A stretch of DNA of 64,000 bases from Streptomyces sp. Y2F8-2 (GCF_014905555.1 NZ_BNGS01000018.1:1-64000); one strand, 5' to 3'; shown: positions 50,158 through 59,046, counted from the first letter of the stretch. Numbers and translations are program-made. The notes: generated by a model not told the origin, from the sequence alone.

Positions 50158-50504
50158 TGCCGGGTCACGCACGCGGAGGCGTCCCCGTCCTTGAGGAAGC
50201 CGGTGTCATCGATGATCACAGCGGTCGGCTTCACCACCTGCTGCATCCGCCAGGCCAGGCGGGCCCGCACATGCGCCGCCTCCCACGGGCTGGCGGTGAT
50301 GAAGTGGGCCAGCGCCTGCCGGTTGCCGTCCTCACCCAGCCGGGCGGCCATCGGCTCCACCGACTTGCGCCGCCCGTCCAGCAACAGCCCCCGCAGATAG
50401 ACCTCGCCCCACCGGCGCTGATCCGCCCGCGCGAACGGCTCGAACATCTCCGCCGCGAAGTCCTCCAGATCACACCGGACCGCGGCCAACTCCCCACCCA
50501 GCAC
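50158..50504 (-). pseudogene. IS701-family transposase, N-terminal fragment
   Basis: RRWGEVYLRGLLLDGRRKSV, EPMAARLGEDGNRQALAHFI, RARLAWRMQQVVKPTAVIID and DTGFLKDGDASACVTRQ match the first third of IS701-type transposases, including the DDTGF region with the first catalytic Asp. It is cut at about 50158 and fused to the hydrolase fragment. Confidence 0.8.
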
Positions 50505-50584
50505 ACCCGATCAACGACACACCCGATCAAACGGACACGCCACCAGCGAATGCACCTGACCAAGCCCTACTAGTGCTGCGTTCC

Positions 50585-50745
50585 TCAAAGGAAGTACACA
50601 TAGCGGCGGCGTAAACGCCTGGTGGGGGGTGCGGCTCTGCCCCAGATCCAGGGTCGGGCGCGGGCGTTGAGCTGGGCTGTGGCCACTTCGGTGGCGTGGG
50701 TGATGTGGTCGCGGTCGCCGAAGGAGCGTCCGGCCGGCTATGCGC
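50585..50745 (-). pseudogene. IS630-family transposase, C-terminal fragment
   Basis: The minus strand ends RSFGDRDHITHATEVATAQL, NARARPWIWGRAAPPTRRLR and RRYVYFL before a TGA at 50585-50587, the usual end of actinobacterial IS630-type transposases. Confidence 0.75.
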
Positions 50746-50890
50746 AGCGGGACGGCACGACACCGCTCCTGCGAGCCGTCGACCTCGGTTCCCCGGCGCT
50801 GGTCGGCGCCACGCTCGACAAGGACCCGCGGCTGCGTATCGCTGCGACGGAGCGAAAGCGGATTTTCGACGTCGCCCGCCGAGCCGGATT
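50745..50890 (+). pseudogene. Ankyrin-repeat fragment
   Basis: RDGTTPLLRAVDLGSPALVG and ATLDKDPRLRIAATERKRIF match one ankyrin repeat with its C-terminal cap as seen in Streptomyces ankyrin proteins (G-x-T-P-L-x-R-A-V). Only about 45 residues remain, between an IS630 end and the phosphatase gene. Confidence 0.5.
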
Positions 50891-50909
50891 GCGGCGCCGG
50901 CCCGACCGC

Positions 50910-53363
50910 TCACACGTCGGCGGCTTCTTCTGCCGACTCGCCTGACGGAAGGCTGATGTGGAGGGCGCAGACGTCGTCCGGACGTTCGGCATGGGCAAGG
51001 GATGCGTGCAGTGCAGCCAGGCTCTGCGGTCGTCCGGTGAGCAGCACGGTTGAGGCGGCGGTGGCGAGGGCTTCCAGTCCCGTTTGCAGGTCTTGCCCCG
51101 GCCGCTCGATCAGCCCGTCGGTGTAGAGAAGGAGTTGGTCACCCTCCTGCAGTTGAAGGCTCGCCTCCTCGAACTGCGGCGCGGGTGTGGCACCGAGAAG
51201 CATCCCGGCGGGGCGGTCGACCATCACGGCCTGGCCGGCGCGCACGAGAACAGGTGGCAGGTGGCCGGCCTGGGCCCAGGTCAGAGTGCGGTCGGCGGGG
51301 CGGTAGCGTGCCACGATCATGGTGGCCGTGGTGTGTCCGCCGCTCGGCGCCTTCAGATGCATCAGAAGGGCATTGAGCCGGGTGAGGGCGTCCGTGAGGC
51401 TGGAACCCGTGATGATCATGCCTTTTGCGGTGAAGCGCAGCTGAGCCATGGACGCGACCGCGTTGATGCCGTGGCCCATCACGTCGCCGATGACGAACAA
51501 GGCGTCGCCGTCGGGCAGCTCTATGGCGCTGTACCAGTCACCGCCGACGCTGATGCCCCGTTCCGCCGGGTGGTAGAGCGCGTTCGCCCACAGACCGGCC
51601 AGCATGACCGGGCCGTCGGGCAGGGGGAGCAGGGCCTGCTGCAGGCGGGCGGCCATCTTGCGTTCGGCCTGGAGGAGCCCGCGCTGGGCCGAGACGGCGC
51701 GCTCGCTGCTGAGCAGCGCGAGTTCCGCATCCCGCTGGCGCGAGAGGTCCTGGAAGAAGCCGTGCACCTCCAACGGGGTGCCATCGGCGTCGGTGACCGC
51801 CTCGGCGACGATGCGCAGGTGGCGCACCCCGGCCCGGGTGGTGATCCGGAACGGCTGGTCGATGGCCTCGCCGTCGCTCAGCAGTCTCTGAGCTGCCCGG
51901 GTCAGCTCCGGCAGGTCCTCGGGCAGGACGTGCTCGGGAAGCTCCTCGAGCCGCATGGGGCCGAGACTTTGGTCGCGGTCGAAGATGGCGAAGGCGTACG
52001 GGGACCAGGTGATGGTGTCGGTGACCAGGTTCCAGTCGGCCCAGCCAAGATTCCCCAGCCGTTGCAGGGCGGTCAGGCGCTGTTCCTGGCGGGCGGCGAC
52101 GTCATGCTGGGTCCAGGAGACGACGAGGTGCTTGCCGAGTCTGCTGACGTGCAGGGAGAAGCTGGAGTGCCGGGGGATGCCGGCCACGACTTCCTCGTAG
52201 AGGAACGGCTCGCTCGCAAAGGGCCTGCCCGTGGCGAGGACTTCCTGGTACCCCTTCCACACCTCCGTGCCGGCGACCGTCGGATAGCACTCCAGGACGC
52301 GTTGGCCGATGAGCTCGCGTCCCCTGCGGTTGGCGATGTCCACCGACCCGGGAGCCGCGGCCTCGATGCGGAAGTCCTCCACGGTTCCGTCCGGCCCGCG
52401 CAGCGGCGCGAGGAGGACCATCGATCCCGGCAACGCGTCGAAGATCTGCTGCACGGTGTCCACGCGCGGCCGCTTGCGAGGTGCCGGAGAGCCCAGTGCC
52501 GTCATCCGTCCGGCACACAACTGCACCGCGCCCACCAGCACCCCCCGCTCGTCGGGGGTGAACGCCCGATCGGTGCTGCGCAGTACGGCCACGACCTCCT
52601 CGGCCTGGCTGCCCGCGTTCACGGGCAGCCAGGCCCGCGAAGGCCACCGACGCGGAGTGGCGTCGGGCACGACATAGGGCTCGCTGCCCTCGGGTCCCTC
52701 CGACCAGACCGGCTCATGACTGCTCACCGGATCCCGCACCGCTTCCGTACCGGCGACGGGCAGGGTCCGCCACCGTGAGGCGTCCAGATCGTCGATGCCC
52801 GCGTGCCCGACCAGCCGAAGTCCGGCTCCGGAGGTGCCGTAGATCAGCACCGCATCGGCCTCCGTGCCGGTCCTCAGCTCCTCCAGCAGACAACGGGCGA
52901 GGTCATGCAGGTCCCGCACCGTTGCAAGACTCAGGGCCAGCCTGCCCAGCAGCACGGCGCCGTCGCCGCCCGAACCGGGAACGGAGGCGTGGCTCGCCGC
53001 CTTGGCGGGAGCCAGATATTGGGCGGACGCGAACACCGAGCCATCGGCAGACCCCGGATCCGGACCGCGACCTCCGCGCCCGCTCCGGCCTGTCAGCGGG
53101 CGGATGGCCCCGAGCGTCAGCCAGCACTCCTCCACCAGCGTGCGGTCGGCGGCAGCACAGCGTTCGAGGAGAATCTCGTACGCGTCCTGCGCCGAGCATC
53201 CTTCCTGGACCATGACCGCGCCCTTGGCACGCTCCAGCACAGGCAGCAACGCCGCGACCCGTTGCAGGTCGACGATCTCGGCCCGCTGGCGTGCGACCAC
53301 CTTCGCCAAGGCCGAATCGTCTGACGCCGCTCCCTGGGGACGCGGCTGCTGCCGTGACGTCAT
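50910..53363 (-). CDS. ANTAR-GAF-PAS-PP2C multidomain phosphatase
   Basis: This 817-residue regulator begins with an ANTAR-like three-helix domain (VLERAKGAVMVQEGCSAQDA and YEILLERCA, residues about 40-80). A GAF domain (about 150-300), PAS-type domains (about 320-560, with LGNLGWADWNLVTDTITWSP and GVRHLRIVAEAVTDADGTPL) and a SpoIIE/PP2C domain from about 590 follow. The metal motifs are GISVGGDWYSAIELPDG, LFVIGDVMGHGINA and QLLLYTDGLIERPG. The ATG at 53361-53363 was chosen because the ANTAR domain follows it. It probably dephosphorylates STAS proteins in response to a small ligand or redox cue. Confidence 0.88.
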   Translation of the reverse strand: MTSRQQPRPQGAASDDSALAKVVARQRAEIVDLQRVAALLPVLERAKGAVMVQEGCSAQDAYEILLERCAAADRTLVEECWLTLGAIRPLTGRSGRGGRGPDPGSADGSVFASAQYLAPAKAASHASVPGSGGDGAVLLGRLALSLATVRDLHDLARCLLEELRTGTEADAVLIYGTSGAGLRLVGHAGIDDLDASRWRTLPVAGTEAVRDPVSSHEPVWSEGPEGSEPYVVPDATPRRWPSRAWLPVNAGSQAEEVVAVLRSTDRAFTPDERGVLVGAVQLCAGRMTALGSPAPRKRPRVDTVQQIFDALPGSMVLLAPLRGPDGTVEDFRIEAAAPGSVDIANRRGRELIGQRVLECYPTVAGTEVWKGYQEVLATGRPFASEPFLYEEVVAGIPRHSSFSLHVSRLGKHLVVSWTQHDVAARQEQRLTALQRLGNLGWADWNLVTDTITWSPYAFAIFDRDQSLGPMRLEELPEHVLPEDLPELTRAAQRLLSDGEAIDQPFRITTRAGVRHLRIVAEAVTDADGTPLEVHGFFQDLSRQRDAELALLSSERAVSAQRGLLQAERKMAARLQQALLPLPDGPVMLAGLWANALYHPAERGISVGGDWYSAIELPDGDALFVIGDVMGHGINAVASMAQLRFTAKGMIITGSSLTDALTRLNALLMHLKAPSGGHTTATMIVARYRPADRTLTWAQAGHLPPVLVRAGQAVMVDRPAGMLLGATPAPQFEEASLQLQEGDQLLLYTDGLIERPGQDLQTGLEALATAASTVLLTGRPQSLAALHASLAHAERPDDVCALHISLPSGESAEEAADV

Positions 53364-53812
53364 GCGCCGAGCATGGCACAGGGGGGATGCTCGGGTCAGT
53401 ACGGTCACCCGAAGGAGCACGTACAGCCGCTTCGGCAGGCAGCCGCGGACGCGAGCCCGTTCGCCGACCTTCGCCGGCTCGGCCGGGTGGGGCCGGACGG
53501 GGTCGGCTGGGGGAGCGCAGTCGCCTCCGGCTCGCGGTCGAACGGCGTCGACGCCCGCTTCCCCGGCCGGCTGCTGCCTGCCCTCGCGGGAGGAAGCAGT
53601 CCTACGCCGAGCCGAGTGGCGCCTCGGCGTGCTCGGCCATCCCCCGGACGCACGTGGAGTTGAGGCGACGGGGACGGATACGCCGGCGGCCCCGACCACG
53701 ATCCGGCCGCGCGACGACGCCTTCCCGTCGATGGAGGCGACGTCCAGGCGGCGCTCGAGGCCCTGACAGCGGAGACCGACCCCGTAAGCCGTCACCCCGC
53801 CCGGACGGCAGC
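53364..53812. other. Intergenic stretch, no gene I can support
   Basis: The frame of the phosphatase stays open upstream to about 53795, but that part is Arg/Pro-rich with no domain. It probably contains the promoter and possibly decayed sequence. Confidence 0.3.
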
Positions 53813-54058
53813 TCAGGCAGCCAGGGTCTGGCTCACCTCGGCGGTCTCACAGCCGCCCGCCCGGAGCTGTTCGAGGAGGGCGTCGGCGGCAGCGAGGGCG
53901 TCGTTCACCGACCGGGTGCCGGTCATCACACAGAGGGTGTACGAGGTGTCTTCCAACTCCCGGCTCGAACGGCCGGTGGGCTGCAGGTCGTGACGGAACC
54001 GAGCCTCGGCGAAGCGGGCCAGCAGCGCGCGCAGTTCCTTCTCAGCAGGGAGCAACAC
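53813..54058 (-). CDS. DUF5133 protein
   Basis: This 81-residue protein starts at a GTG (54056-54058) with AGAGAGG upstream. It reads LLPAEKELRALLARFAEARF, HDLQPTGRSSRELEDTSYTL and CVMTGTRSVNDALAAADALL. The motif YTLCVMTGTR is typical of DUF5133, a small Streptomyces family often found near stress-signalling genes. No function is known. Confidence 0.72.
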   Translation of the reverse strand: MLLPAEKELRALLARFAEARFRHDLQPTGRSSRELEDTSYTLCVMTGTRSVNDALAAADALLEQLRAGGCETAEVSQTLAA

Positions 54059-54269
54059 GTGGACAACCTCTCTCAAAAGGCGGGCCGTCACGCCGGACCC
54101 GAGCACCCGCAGAAAGGGGGGGGCACTCGCCAGACGGCGCCGCACTCGACGTGCAGAAGACACCTTGGGCAAGTCGTGTGCCCCCACAAGATCACCGCAT
54201 GCACAGTTTCCGCCCCGCCCGGCAGACGACACCGCCCCGGAGCCGGCTGCCCTGGAGGCCCGGGGGCTG

Positions 54270-54482
54270 CTACCCCACTCGGCGGGTGGTGCCGGGGCGC
54301 ACGTCGCCTCCCCGGGACCGCAGCGGTACGCCCGCTTCGGTGAGCACACGATGCACGAAGCCGTACGACCGGCCGTGGGCCTCGGCTATGGCACGGATCG
54401 ACCGCCCTTCCCCGTACTCCCTGGCCAGGACCTCGGCCAGCTCCTCACGCGCGCCACCGATGATCCACTTCCTCTTGTGCAC
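54270..54482 (-). CDS. Small helix-turn-helix protein
   Basis: This 70-residue protein reads HKRKWIIGGAREELAEVLAR, EYGEGRSIRAIAEAHGRSYG and FVHRVLTEAGVPLRSRGG. The segment SIRAIAEAHGRSYGFVHRVL is a resolvase/MerR-like HTH, and WIIGG is shared with small actinobacterial DNA-binding proteins. The GTG at 54480-54482 was chosen because AAAAGGAG lies six bases upstream; the ATG at 54500 overlaps that site. Confidence 0.72.
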   Translation of the reverse strand: MHKRKWIIGGAREELAEVLAREYGEGRSIRAIAEAHGRSYGFVHRVLTEAGVPLRSRGGDVRPGTTRRVG

Positions 54483-54651
54483 GAAAATCTCCTTTTGCAT
54501 CTCCAGGCGTCGTGACTGATCACCGATTGCCCGTGACGCCGCGACCCATGTGCACCTGCCGCGCACCTGGGGGCGCAGCGCCCCGGGGCCGGGCGGTGCA
54601 GGACCCGCGGCCGGGGCCCTGACCGGCGTGGGACGCCCGCAATGCGCACGG

Positions 54652-55143
54652 TCAGGAGTTGACGATGCGGCGCACGTTGTCGACCGAGCCGCAGCCGGCC
54701 TTCATCTGACGCTCGCGCTCCTCCAGGAACGCCGCGCCCAGTTCCTCACGCCGCTCCATCGCCACGTTCTCGCGCGCGCCATTGAGGATGGTGCGCTCCT
54801 CCTCGTCGGCGTGGTGGGTGACGGCCTCCACCAGTTCCTCCAGCTTGGAGTCCCACTCCTCCGAGCCGACCTCCTCCACCTCCAGGAGGTCGAGGAGGGC
54901 CTTGTTGCCTTCCTCGTGCTCGTGCTCGCCGTGCTCGACCTCTTCGTCGTCGATGCGCTTGTACCTTTTCAAGGCGGGATAGACCTTGGCCTCCTCGGCC
55001 AGCGCGTGGGCGATCAGCAGGTCCGCGAACTCCTGCAGCGCGGCGGACCGGTCGGCTTCGACGCTGCGCATCAGACGGAACAGGTCCTCCATGCGCCGGT
55101 GGTCCTGAAGGATGAGCTCGACGACGTCCTGTGTCTCGGCCAT
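54652..55143 (-). CDS. Hemerythrin HHE-domain protein
   Basis: This 163-residue four-helix protein is predicted to bind a di-iron centre. Candidate ligands are in QDHRRMEDLF, DLLIAHALAEEAKVYPAL, HGEHEHEEGNKAL and VTHHADEEERTIL. It ends with CGSVDNVRRIVNS. The family senses or stores O2 or iron, or protects against oxidative and nitrosative stress. The ATG at 55141-55143 has GTGGAG upstream. It appears monocistronic. Confidence 0.88.
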   Translation of the reverse strand: MAETQDVVELILQDHRRMEDLFRLMRSVEADRSAALQEFADLLIAHALAEEAKVYPALKRYKRIDDEEVEHGEHEHEEGNKALLDLLEVEEVGSEEWDSKLEELVEAVTHHADEEERTILNGARENVAMERREELGAAFLEERERQMKAGCGSVDNVRRIVNS

Positions 55144-55329
55144 GGCAGGGCTCCACTTTCGTTGCGAACGGTTGGGGTCACTACCACTTACCCTCGTGCC
55201 CTGCATTGATGACTTCCCGGCGCCGTGGCCAGGACGCGCCTCCGGTGCCCCCGTCCGGCCTCGCTGCATATCGTCCTCGCGCGGAGGATGAGTGCCCCGC
55301 CTGTCGGCAGGCCGCCCCCGTCGCGGGCC

Positions 55330-55652
55330 GCCCCCGTCGCGGGCCGCAGACGGTCATCGCCGACAAGGCGCATTCTTCACGCGTCATCCGCACTGGCTTA
55401 CGGCGGCACGGCATCCGAGCGGTCATCCCTGAACGGGCCGACCAGATCGCTAACCGAAAGCGCCGAGGATCGGCCGGGGGGCGGCCGTCGGCCTTCGATC
55501 CAGAGCGGTACAAGGCTCGCAACGTGGTCGAACGCTGCTTCAACAGGCTGAAGCAGCTTCGGGCCGTGTCCACCCGCTTCGACAAGTTGGCCGCACGCTA
55601 CCTCGCCGGCCTACGACTCGCCTCGCTCATCCTCTGGCTTCGTGAACCGTGA
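55330..55652 (+). pseudogene. IS5-family transposase, C-terminal fragment
   Basis: The frame reads GPQTVIADKAHSSRVIRTGL, RRHGIRAVIPERADQIANRK, FDPERYKARNVVERCFNRLK and LRAVSTRFDKLAARYLAGLR, ending at 55650-55652. DKAHSS and NVVERCFNRLK carry the second Asp and the Glu of the DDE triad. The N-terminal half is missing. The IS end TTTTGTCAGACACGGCC follows at about 55656-55672. Confidence 0.85.
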
Positions 55653-55724
55653 TCGTTTTGTCAGACACGGCCTAGGGGCGAGTTGGCTGTGGACGCGCCG
55701 GTAGGAGCAGAGCGGAGAAGTGGA

Positions 55725-56066
55725 TCAGGGCTGCTTCGGCAGCGGCGTGGGCGCTGTCCTGCTCCTGGTCCTCGCTGTCGCCCTTGCCGCCGGATTCGCC
55801 CCTCCGGTGACCGTGCGCCGCCGTTCCTGTCTGTGGCGGGACAGTGCCCGGGAGGCGAGTTGCTTGACCAGGCGATCATCGTGGGAGGGCGGGCACCCGG
55901 CCTGCATCTGGTAGAACTCCGCGTCGATCGATGACGGGGGGAGCCGGTCCGCGGCAGCCAGGTCCTTGTGCCGGGCGTCGTTGACGTACAGCTCCGCAGC
56001 CTGGGGTACGGGGCTCCTGCGCGGTACGCCGGCCACGTCTGTCGGCTCCGGCACCGCAACGGGCAT
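55725..56066 (-). CDS. Hypothetical protein
   Basis: This 113-residue protein begins MPVAVPEPTDVAGVPRRSPV and contains AAELYVNDARHKDLAAADRL and SIDAEFYQMQAGCPPSHDDR. The C-terminal third is basic and Thr/Ala-rich. GAGAGG lies about seven bases ahead of the ATG at 56064-56066. No family is recognised. Confidence 0.5.
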   Translation of the reverse strand: MPVAVPEPTDVAGVPRRSPVPQAAELYVNDARHKDLAAADRLPPSSIDAEFYQMQAGCPPSHDDRLVKQLASRALSRHRQERRRTVTGGANPAARATARTRSRTAPTPLPKQP

Positions 56067-56173
56067 GCAGCACCTCTCGGACCGCGGACTGCTGCGCGGC
56101 TGCCTGTGGCCGGGCTCGGCCCTCCGGCGCGGAGTGCAGCGTCCCCGCTGACCCGCAGATCCTGCGGGGCCCC

Positions 56174-57079
56174 TCACAACCCGCCCCACTCCTGCGCCGC
56201 ATGGAGGAGATGTTCCCTGACCACGGTGAGCGCGGGATTGGCCGGGGCGCCGCGGCGGGTGGCCAGGTAGAGGGTGTTCAGGGGCGGGACCTGCGGATGG
56301 TGGAGCTGGACGACTCGACCCGCGGCCAGGGACGGCTCGGCGAGGTAGCGCGGCAGTACGGAGATCCCGGCGCCGGCCTCCACGGCGGCGAGCACGGCGC
56401 GTAGATCGGATACGACGAGGGCGACCGGGTTGGCGGGGCGGTGCCCGAACTCGCTGCGCCAGTATCGTCGTACGATCGGCAGTTCCTCGGTGTAGGCGAC
56501 CAGAGGCAGCGCGGCGAGGGCGTCTGCCGGGGCAGTGCGCAGCCGCTCGGCGTCCACGGTGTGGGCGGTGGCGGGTGCGCCGACGAGCACGAACTCCTCG
56601 TCCACCAGCGGCACGGCGAGCACCGAGCGCTGGGGCGGCCGTACGGCGGACACCACCAGGTCGAGGCGGCCTTCAGCCAGTTCGGCCAGCAGGTCCTGGG
56701 CGAGTCCGAGCGTGACGTGGACGTACAGGCCGCGGCCGGTGAGTGGGGCGACGGCGGGCAGGACCCGCGCGGTCATGGCCTCTGCCGCGCCGCCGATGCG
56801 GACCGTGCCGCGCAGCGCGGGTTCGCTCTCCGCTGAGCCCAGAACCTCGCGCAGCCCGTCCACGTGCAGGCTGACCCGGGCGGCGAGGGCGGCCGCGCGG
56901 GGGGTGGGCGCGACGCCCCGGCGGGAGCGGATGAACAACTGCTCGCCCAGCTGTTCCTCCAGCCGGGCGAGCTGGCCGGTGATGGCCGGCTGGGTCACAC
57001 CGAGACGCTCGGCGGCGGCGGACAGGGAGCCCGTCCGGTAGATCTCCAGGAAAGTAGCCAGCAGATCCAGACTCGGCAC
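56174..57079 (-). CDS. LysR-family transcriptional regulator
   Basis: This 301-residue regulator has the LysR HTH in LLATFLEIYRTGSLSAAAER and LGVTQPAITGQLARLEEQLG, then EQLFIRSRRGVAPTPRAAAL, and a C-terminal two-lobed effector domain (GTVRIGGAAEAMTARVLPAV and VLAAVEAGAGISVLPRYLAE). The GTG at 57077-57079 was chosen because AAGGAGG is upstream at short spacing; the ATG at 57098-57100 is an alternative. It is the last of a run of minus-strand genes after DJ-1/PfpI and a decayed glyoxalase gene, which it may control. Confidence 0.9.
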   Translation of the reverse strand: MPSLDLLATFLEIYRTGSLSAAAERLGVTQPAITGQLARLEEQLGEQLFIRSRRGVAPTPRAAALAARVSLHVDGLREVLGSAESEPALRGTVRIGGAAEAMTARVLPAVAPLTGRGLYVHVTLGLAQDLLAELAEGRLDLVVSAVRPPQRSVLAVPLVDEEFVLVGAPATAHTVDAERLRTAPADALAALPLVAYTEELPIVRRYWRSEFGHRPANPVALVVSDLRAVLAAVEAGAGISVLPRYLAEPSLAAGRVVQLHHPQVPPLNTLYLATRRGAPANPALTVVREHLLHAAQEWGGL

Positions 57080-57163
57080 ACGGCCTCCTTCGTCGTTCAT
57101 GGGGTCAGGTGACGATGCCTTGCCTGGGGCCCGCCTGTGCGTGACACGTGTGAACCTAGCGGG

Positions 57164-57559
57164 TCAAGCGACGCGCTCGGCATGCAGCCACGGCCGTAGC
57201 ACCCGGCTGAACGGCGGCATGATCACGCAGGTGAGCAGGAGTGCGACCACCACGGAGAGTTGGTTGTGGAAGACGCAGGTGCCGACTCCGTCTTCCACAC
57301 GTGCGCCGGCTGCGGACCATCGCAGGAAGGGGAGTTCGCCGGCGAAGATCGGCGCCTTCGGGCTCCAGCAGGCGTTGGACAGATCGGCCAGGAGGGCGCT
57401 GATGCCGGCCGCCCCGCCTATGCCGAGGGCCTCGTGAGGCTGCGCGGTGACGGGAAGATCACCCAGGGGCTCGTAGGCCAGCCCGCCGAAGAAGCGCAGC
57501 GCCTTTCCGGTCGAGGTGACCACGGCAAGGACAAGCCCGGTTCGCTCGCCGCTGCTCAT
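57164..57559 (-). CDS. Hypothetical membrane protein
   Basis: This 131-residue protein has two to three hydrophobic segments (TGLVLAVVTSTGKALRFFGG, ALGIGGAAGISALLADLS and QLSVVVALLLTCVIMPPFSR). Its ATG overlaps the stop of the decayed glyoxalase gene as ATGA, so the two were translationally coupled. No family is recognised. Confidence 0.5.
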   Translation of the reverse strand: MSSGERTGLVLAVVTSTGKALRFFGGLAYEPLGDLPVTAQPHEALGIGGAAGISALLADLSNACWSPKAPIFAGELPFLRWSAAGARVEDGVGTCVFHNQLSVVVALLLTCVIMPPFSRVLRPWLHAERVA

Positions 57560-58041
57560 CGCCGGCTGCCCTCGCCCGTCTCGCGGCCCATGAACTCCAT
57601 CGATGACCTCGTCGTTGGACCCGTAGACGAAGGCGGCCTGGAACGTCATCGGATCGTCGCCCGAGGTCGTGATCTTCAAGGGGCGTCCCGGGGACGCGCC
57701 CCCGCGGCAACGGCACGGTCGAACCGCGCGGACACGTCGTCGGTGCGGATCGCGAAGTGGACGAGCGCGGCCACCTGCCCGCGGGCGGCGTCCGACGGCC
57801 GCCGCTCGGGGCCGAGGGGCTGAGCCGATCCGCCGGGCGGGGTGGAGCGGGCGTCGAACAGCTCGATGAGCCGGTCGTCGCCGGCGTCGAGGAACACGGC
57901 GCGGTGCACGCTGGCGGGCACGCCCCACTCCCGGACGAACCGGAAGCCGAGGACGTCGGTGCAGAAGCGCACCGAAGCATCCAGGCCGTAGGCGCGGATG
58001 GCGATGTGACCGAGACCGTGGTCGAGGACCGGCGAGGTCAT
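57556..58041 (-). pseudogene. VOC/glyoxalase-family protein, two frameshifts
   Basis: The first frame gives LDHGLGHIAIRAYGLDASVR, FCTDVLGFRFVREWGVPASV, HRAVFLDAGDDRLIELFDAR and VHFAIRTDDVSARFDRAVAA, then stops at 57676. Reading on in the next frame gives LKITTSGDDPMTFQAAFVYG and SNDEVI, and after a 4-bp insertion near 57598 EFMGRETGEGSRR with a stop at 57556. Joined, these make a normal glyoxalase-fold protein of about 160 residues. Confidence 0.75.
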
Positions 58042-58154
58042 GAAGCTCCTCAACCGAAGCCGGTGATGGGCTGCATGGATGTGCCAGGAACTGCCCGCCG
58101 GGGGCAGCAGACGTCACGCCACCCCCGGCAGGCTGTGCGGCAGGCAGATGCGGG

Positions 58155-58856
58155 TCAGCCGGCCAGTGCGGTGAGGACGGCGGCGGCCGCGCTCGCGCTG
58201 GACTGCGGGTTCTGGCCGGTGATCAGGTTGCCGTCCACGACGACCGTGTCGCTCCAGGCGGCGCCGGTCTTGAGGACCGCGCCCTTCTCCCGCAGCCGGC
58301 CCTCGACGAAGTACGGCGTCTTCTCGCCCAGGCCGCCCTGCCGCTCCTCCTCGTCGGTGAAGGAGGTCAGCGTGCGGCCGGCGAAGGTGAGGCCGCCGTC
58401 CGCGGTGACCGCGCTGAGCAGGCCGGCGACCCCATGGCACAGGCCGGCCACGATCTTGCCCTGCGCATTGGCCTGGTTCAGCAGTCGGCCAAGGTCGGCG
58501 TCCTGCGCGAGATCGGCCATCGGGGCGTGCCCGCCCGGGATGTAGACGGCGTCGTAGTCAGCGATGTTCACTGCGGACAGGGCGAGCGGCGTGGCCAACG
58601 CCCCTTCGATCGACGCGAGGTAGGCCTTGAACTCCTCGGCGTCGGCTGCGGCGACGCCGCCCTGCTCGCTGAGGCTGAGCGCGTCCACGGTGGGCTGCAC
58701 GCCGCCCGGGGTGGCGATGTCAACGGTCGCGCCGGCGTCCGTGAGTATCCGGTGCGAGGCGGCGACCTCCTCGGCCCAGTAGCCGGTGGGGTGGGTGGTG
58801 CCGTCGGCCAGTCTCAGGCTCGTGGCGGCGGAGATGACCATCAGAATCTTCGACAT
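58155..58856 (-). CDS. DJ-1/PfpI-family protein (class I glutamine amidotransferase-like)
   Basis: This 233-residue protein has the Hsp31/DJ-1 arrangement. It opens SKILMVISAATSLRLADGTT, has GYWAEEVAASH with the acidic residue near the active site, IPGGHAPMADLAQD, and the nucleophile elbow AGLCHGVAG with C140-H141. Related enzymes act as glyoxalase III or deglycase-type stress proteins. The ATG at 58854-58856 follows a weak AAGG. A perfect palindrome lies about 130 bp upstream. The decayed glyoxalase gene downstream supports a reactive-aldehyde role. Confidence 0.88.
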   Translation of the reverse strand: MSKILMVISAATSLRLADGTTHPTGYWAEEVAASHRILTDAGATVDIATPGGVQPTVDALSLSEQGGVAAADAEEFKAYLASIEGALATPLALSAVNIADYDAVYIPGGHAPMADLAQDADLGRLLNQANAQGKIVAGLCHGVAGLLSAVTADGGLTFAGRTLTSFTDEEERQGGLGEKTPYFVEGRLREKGAVLKTGAAWSDTVVVDGNLITGQNPQSSASAAAAVLTALAG

Positions 58857-58984
58857 GGGGTATGCCTGGCCTTGTCGTAGTGAGAAGCGGACATGGGCGC
58901 GGTTGAACCGCGCGCCGCCGGCTTGGGCGGCTGTCGGAACAACCCCAGCATCCATCACCGATCATCCGCCCCCATTCCGCGTGC

Positions 58985-59000
58985 CATAAGAATTCTTATG
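58985..59000. promoter_or_regulatory. Perfect 16-bp palindrome CATAAGAATTCTTATG
   Basis: This AT-rich palindrome stands out in the GC-rich surroundings and contains a T-N11-A pattern typical of LysR sites. It lies 129 bp upstream of the DJ-1/PfpI gene. The LysR protein encoded three genes downstream is a candidate ligand. Confidence 0.55.
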
Positions 59001-59046
59001 ACGAGGAACTTGCCTGGGAAACGGAAGGGTGGGAGGAGTTGGACAC

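Noticed and set aside
51084..52778. Plus-strand frame of 564 codons opposite the ANTAR-GAF-PAS-PP2C gene
   Set aside because: Antisense of a clear multidomain gene and shows no motif.
57559..58117. A single minus-strand frame of 317 codons joining the membrane protein with upstream sequence
   Set aside because: Its upstream part is the wrong frame of the decayed glyoxalase gene; the ATGA overlap at 57556-57559 marks the true start.
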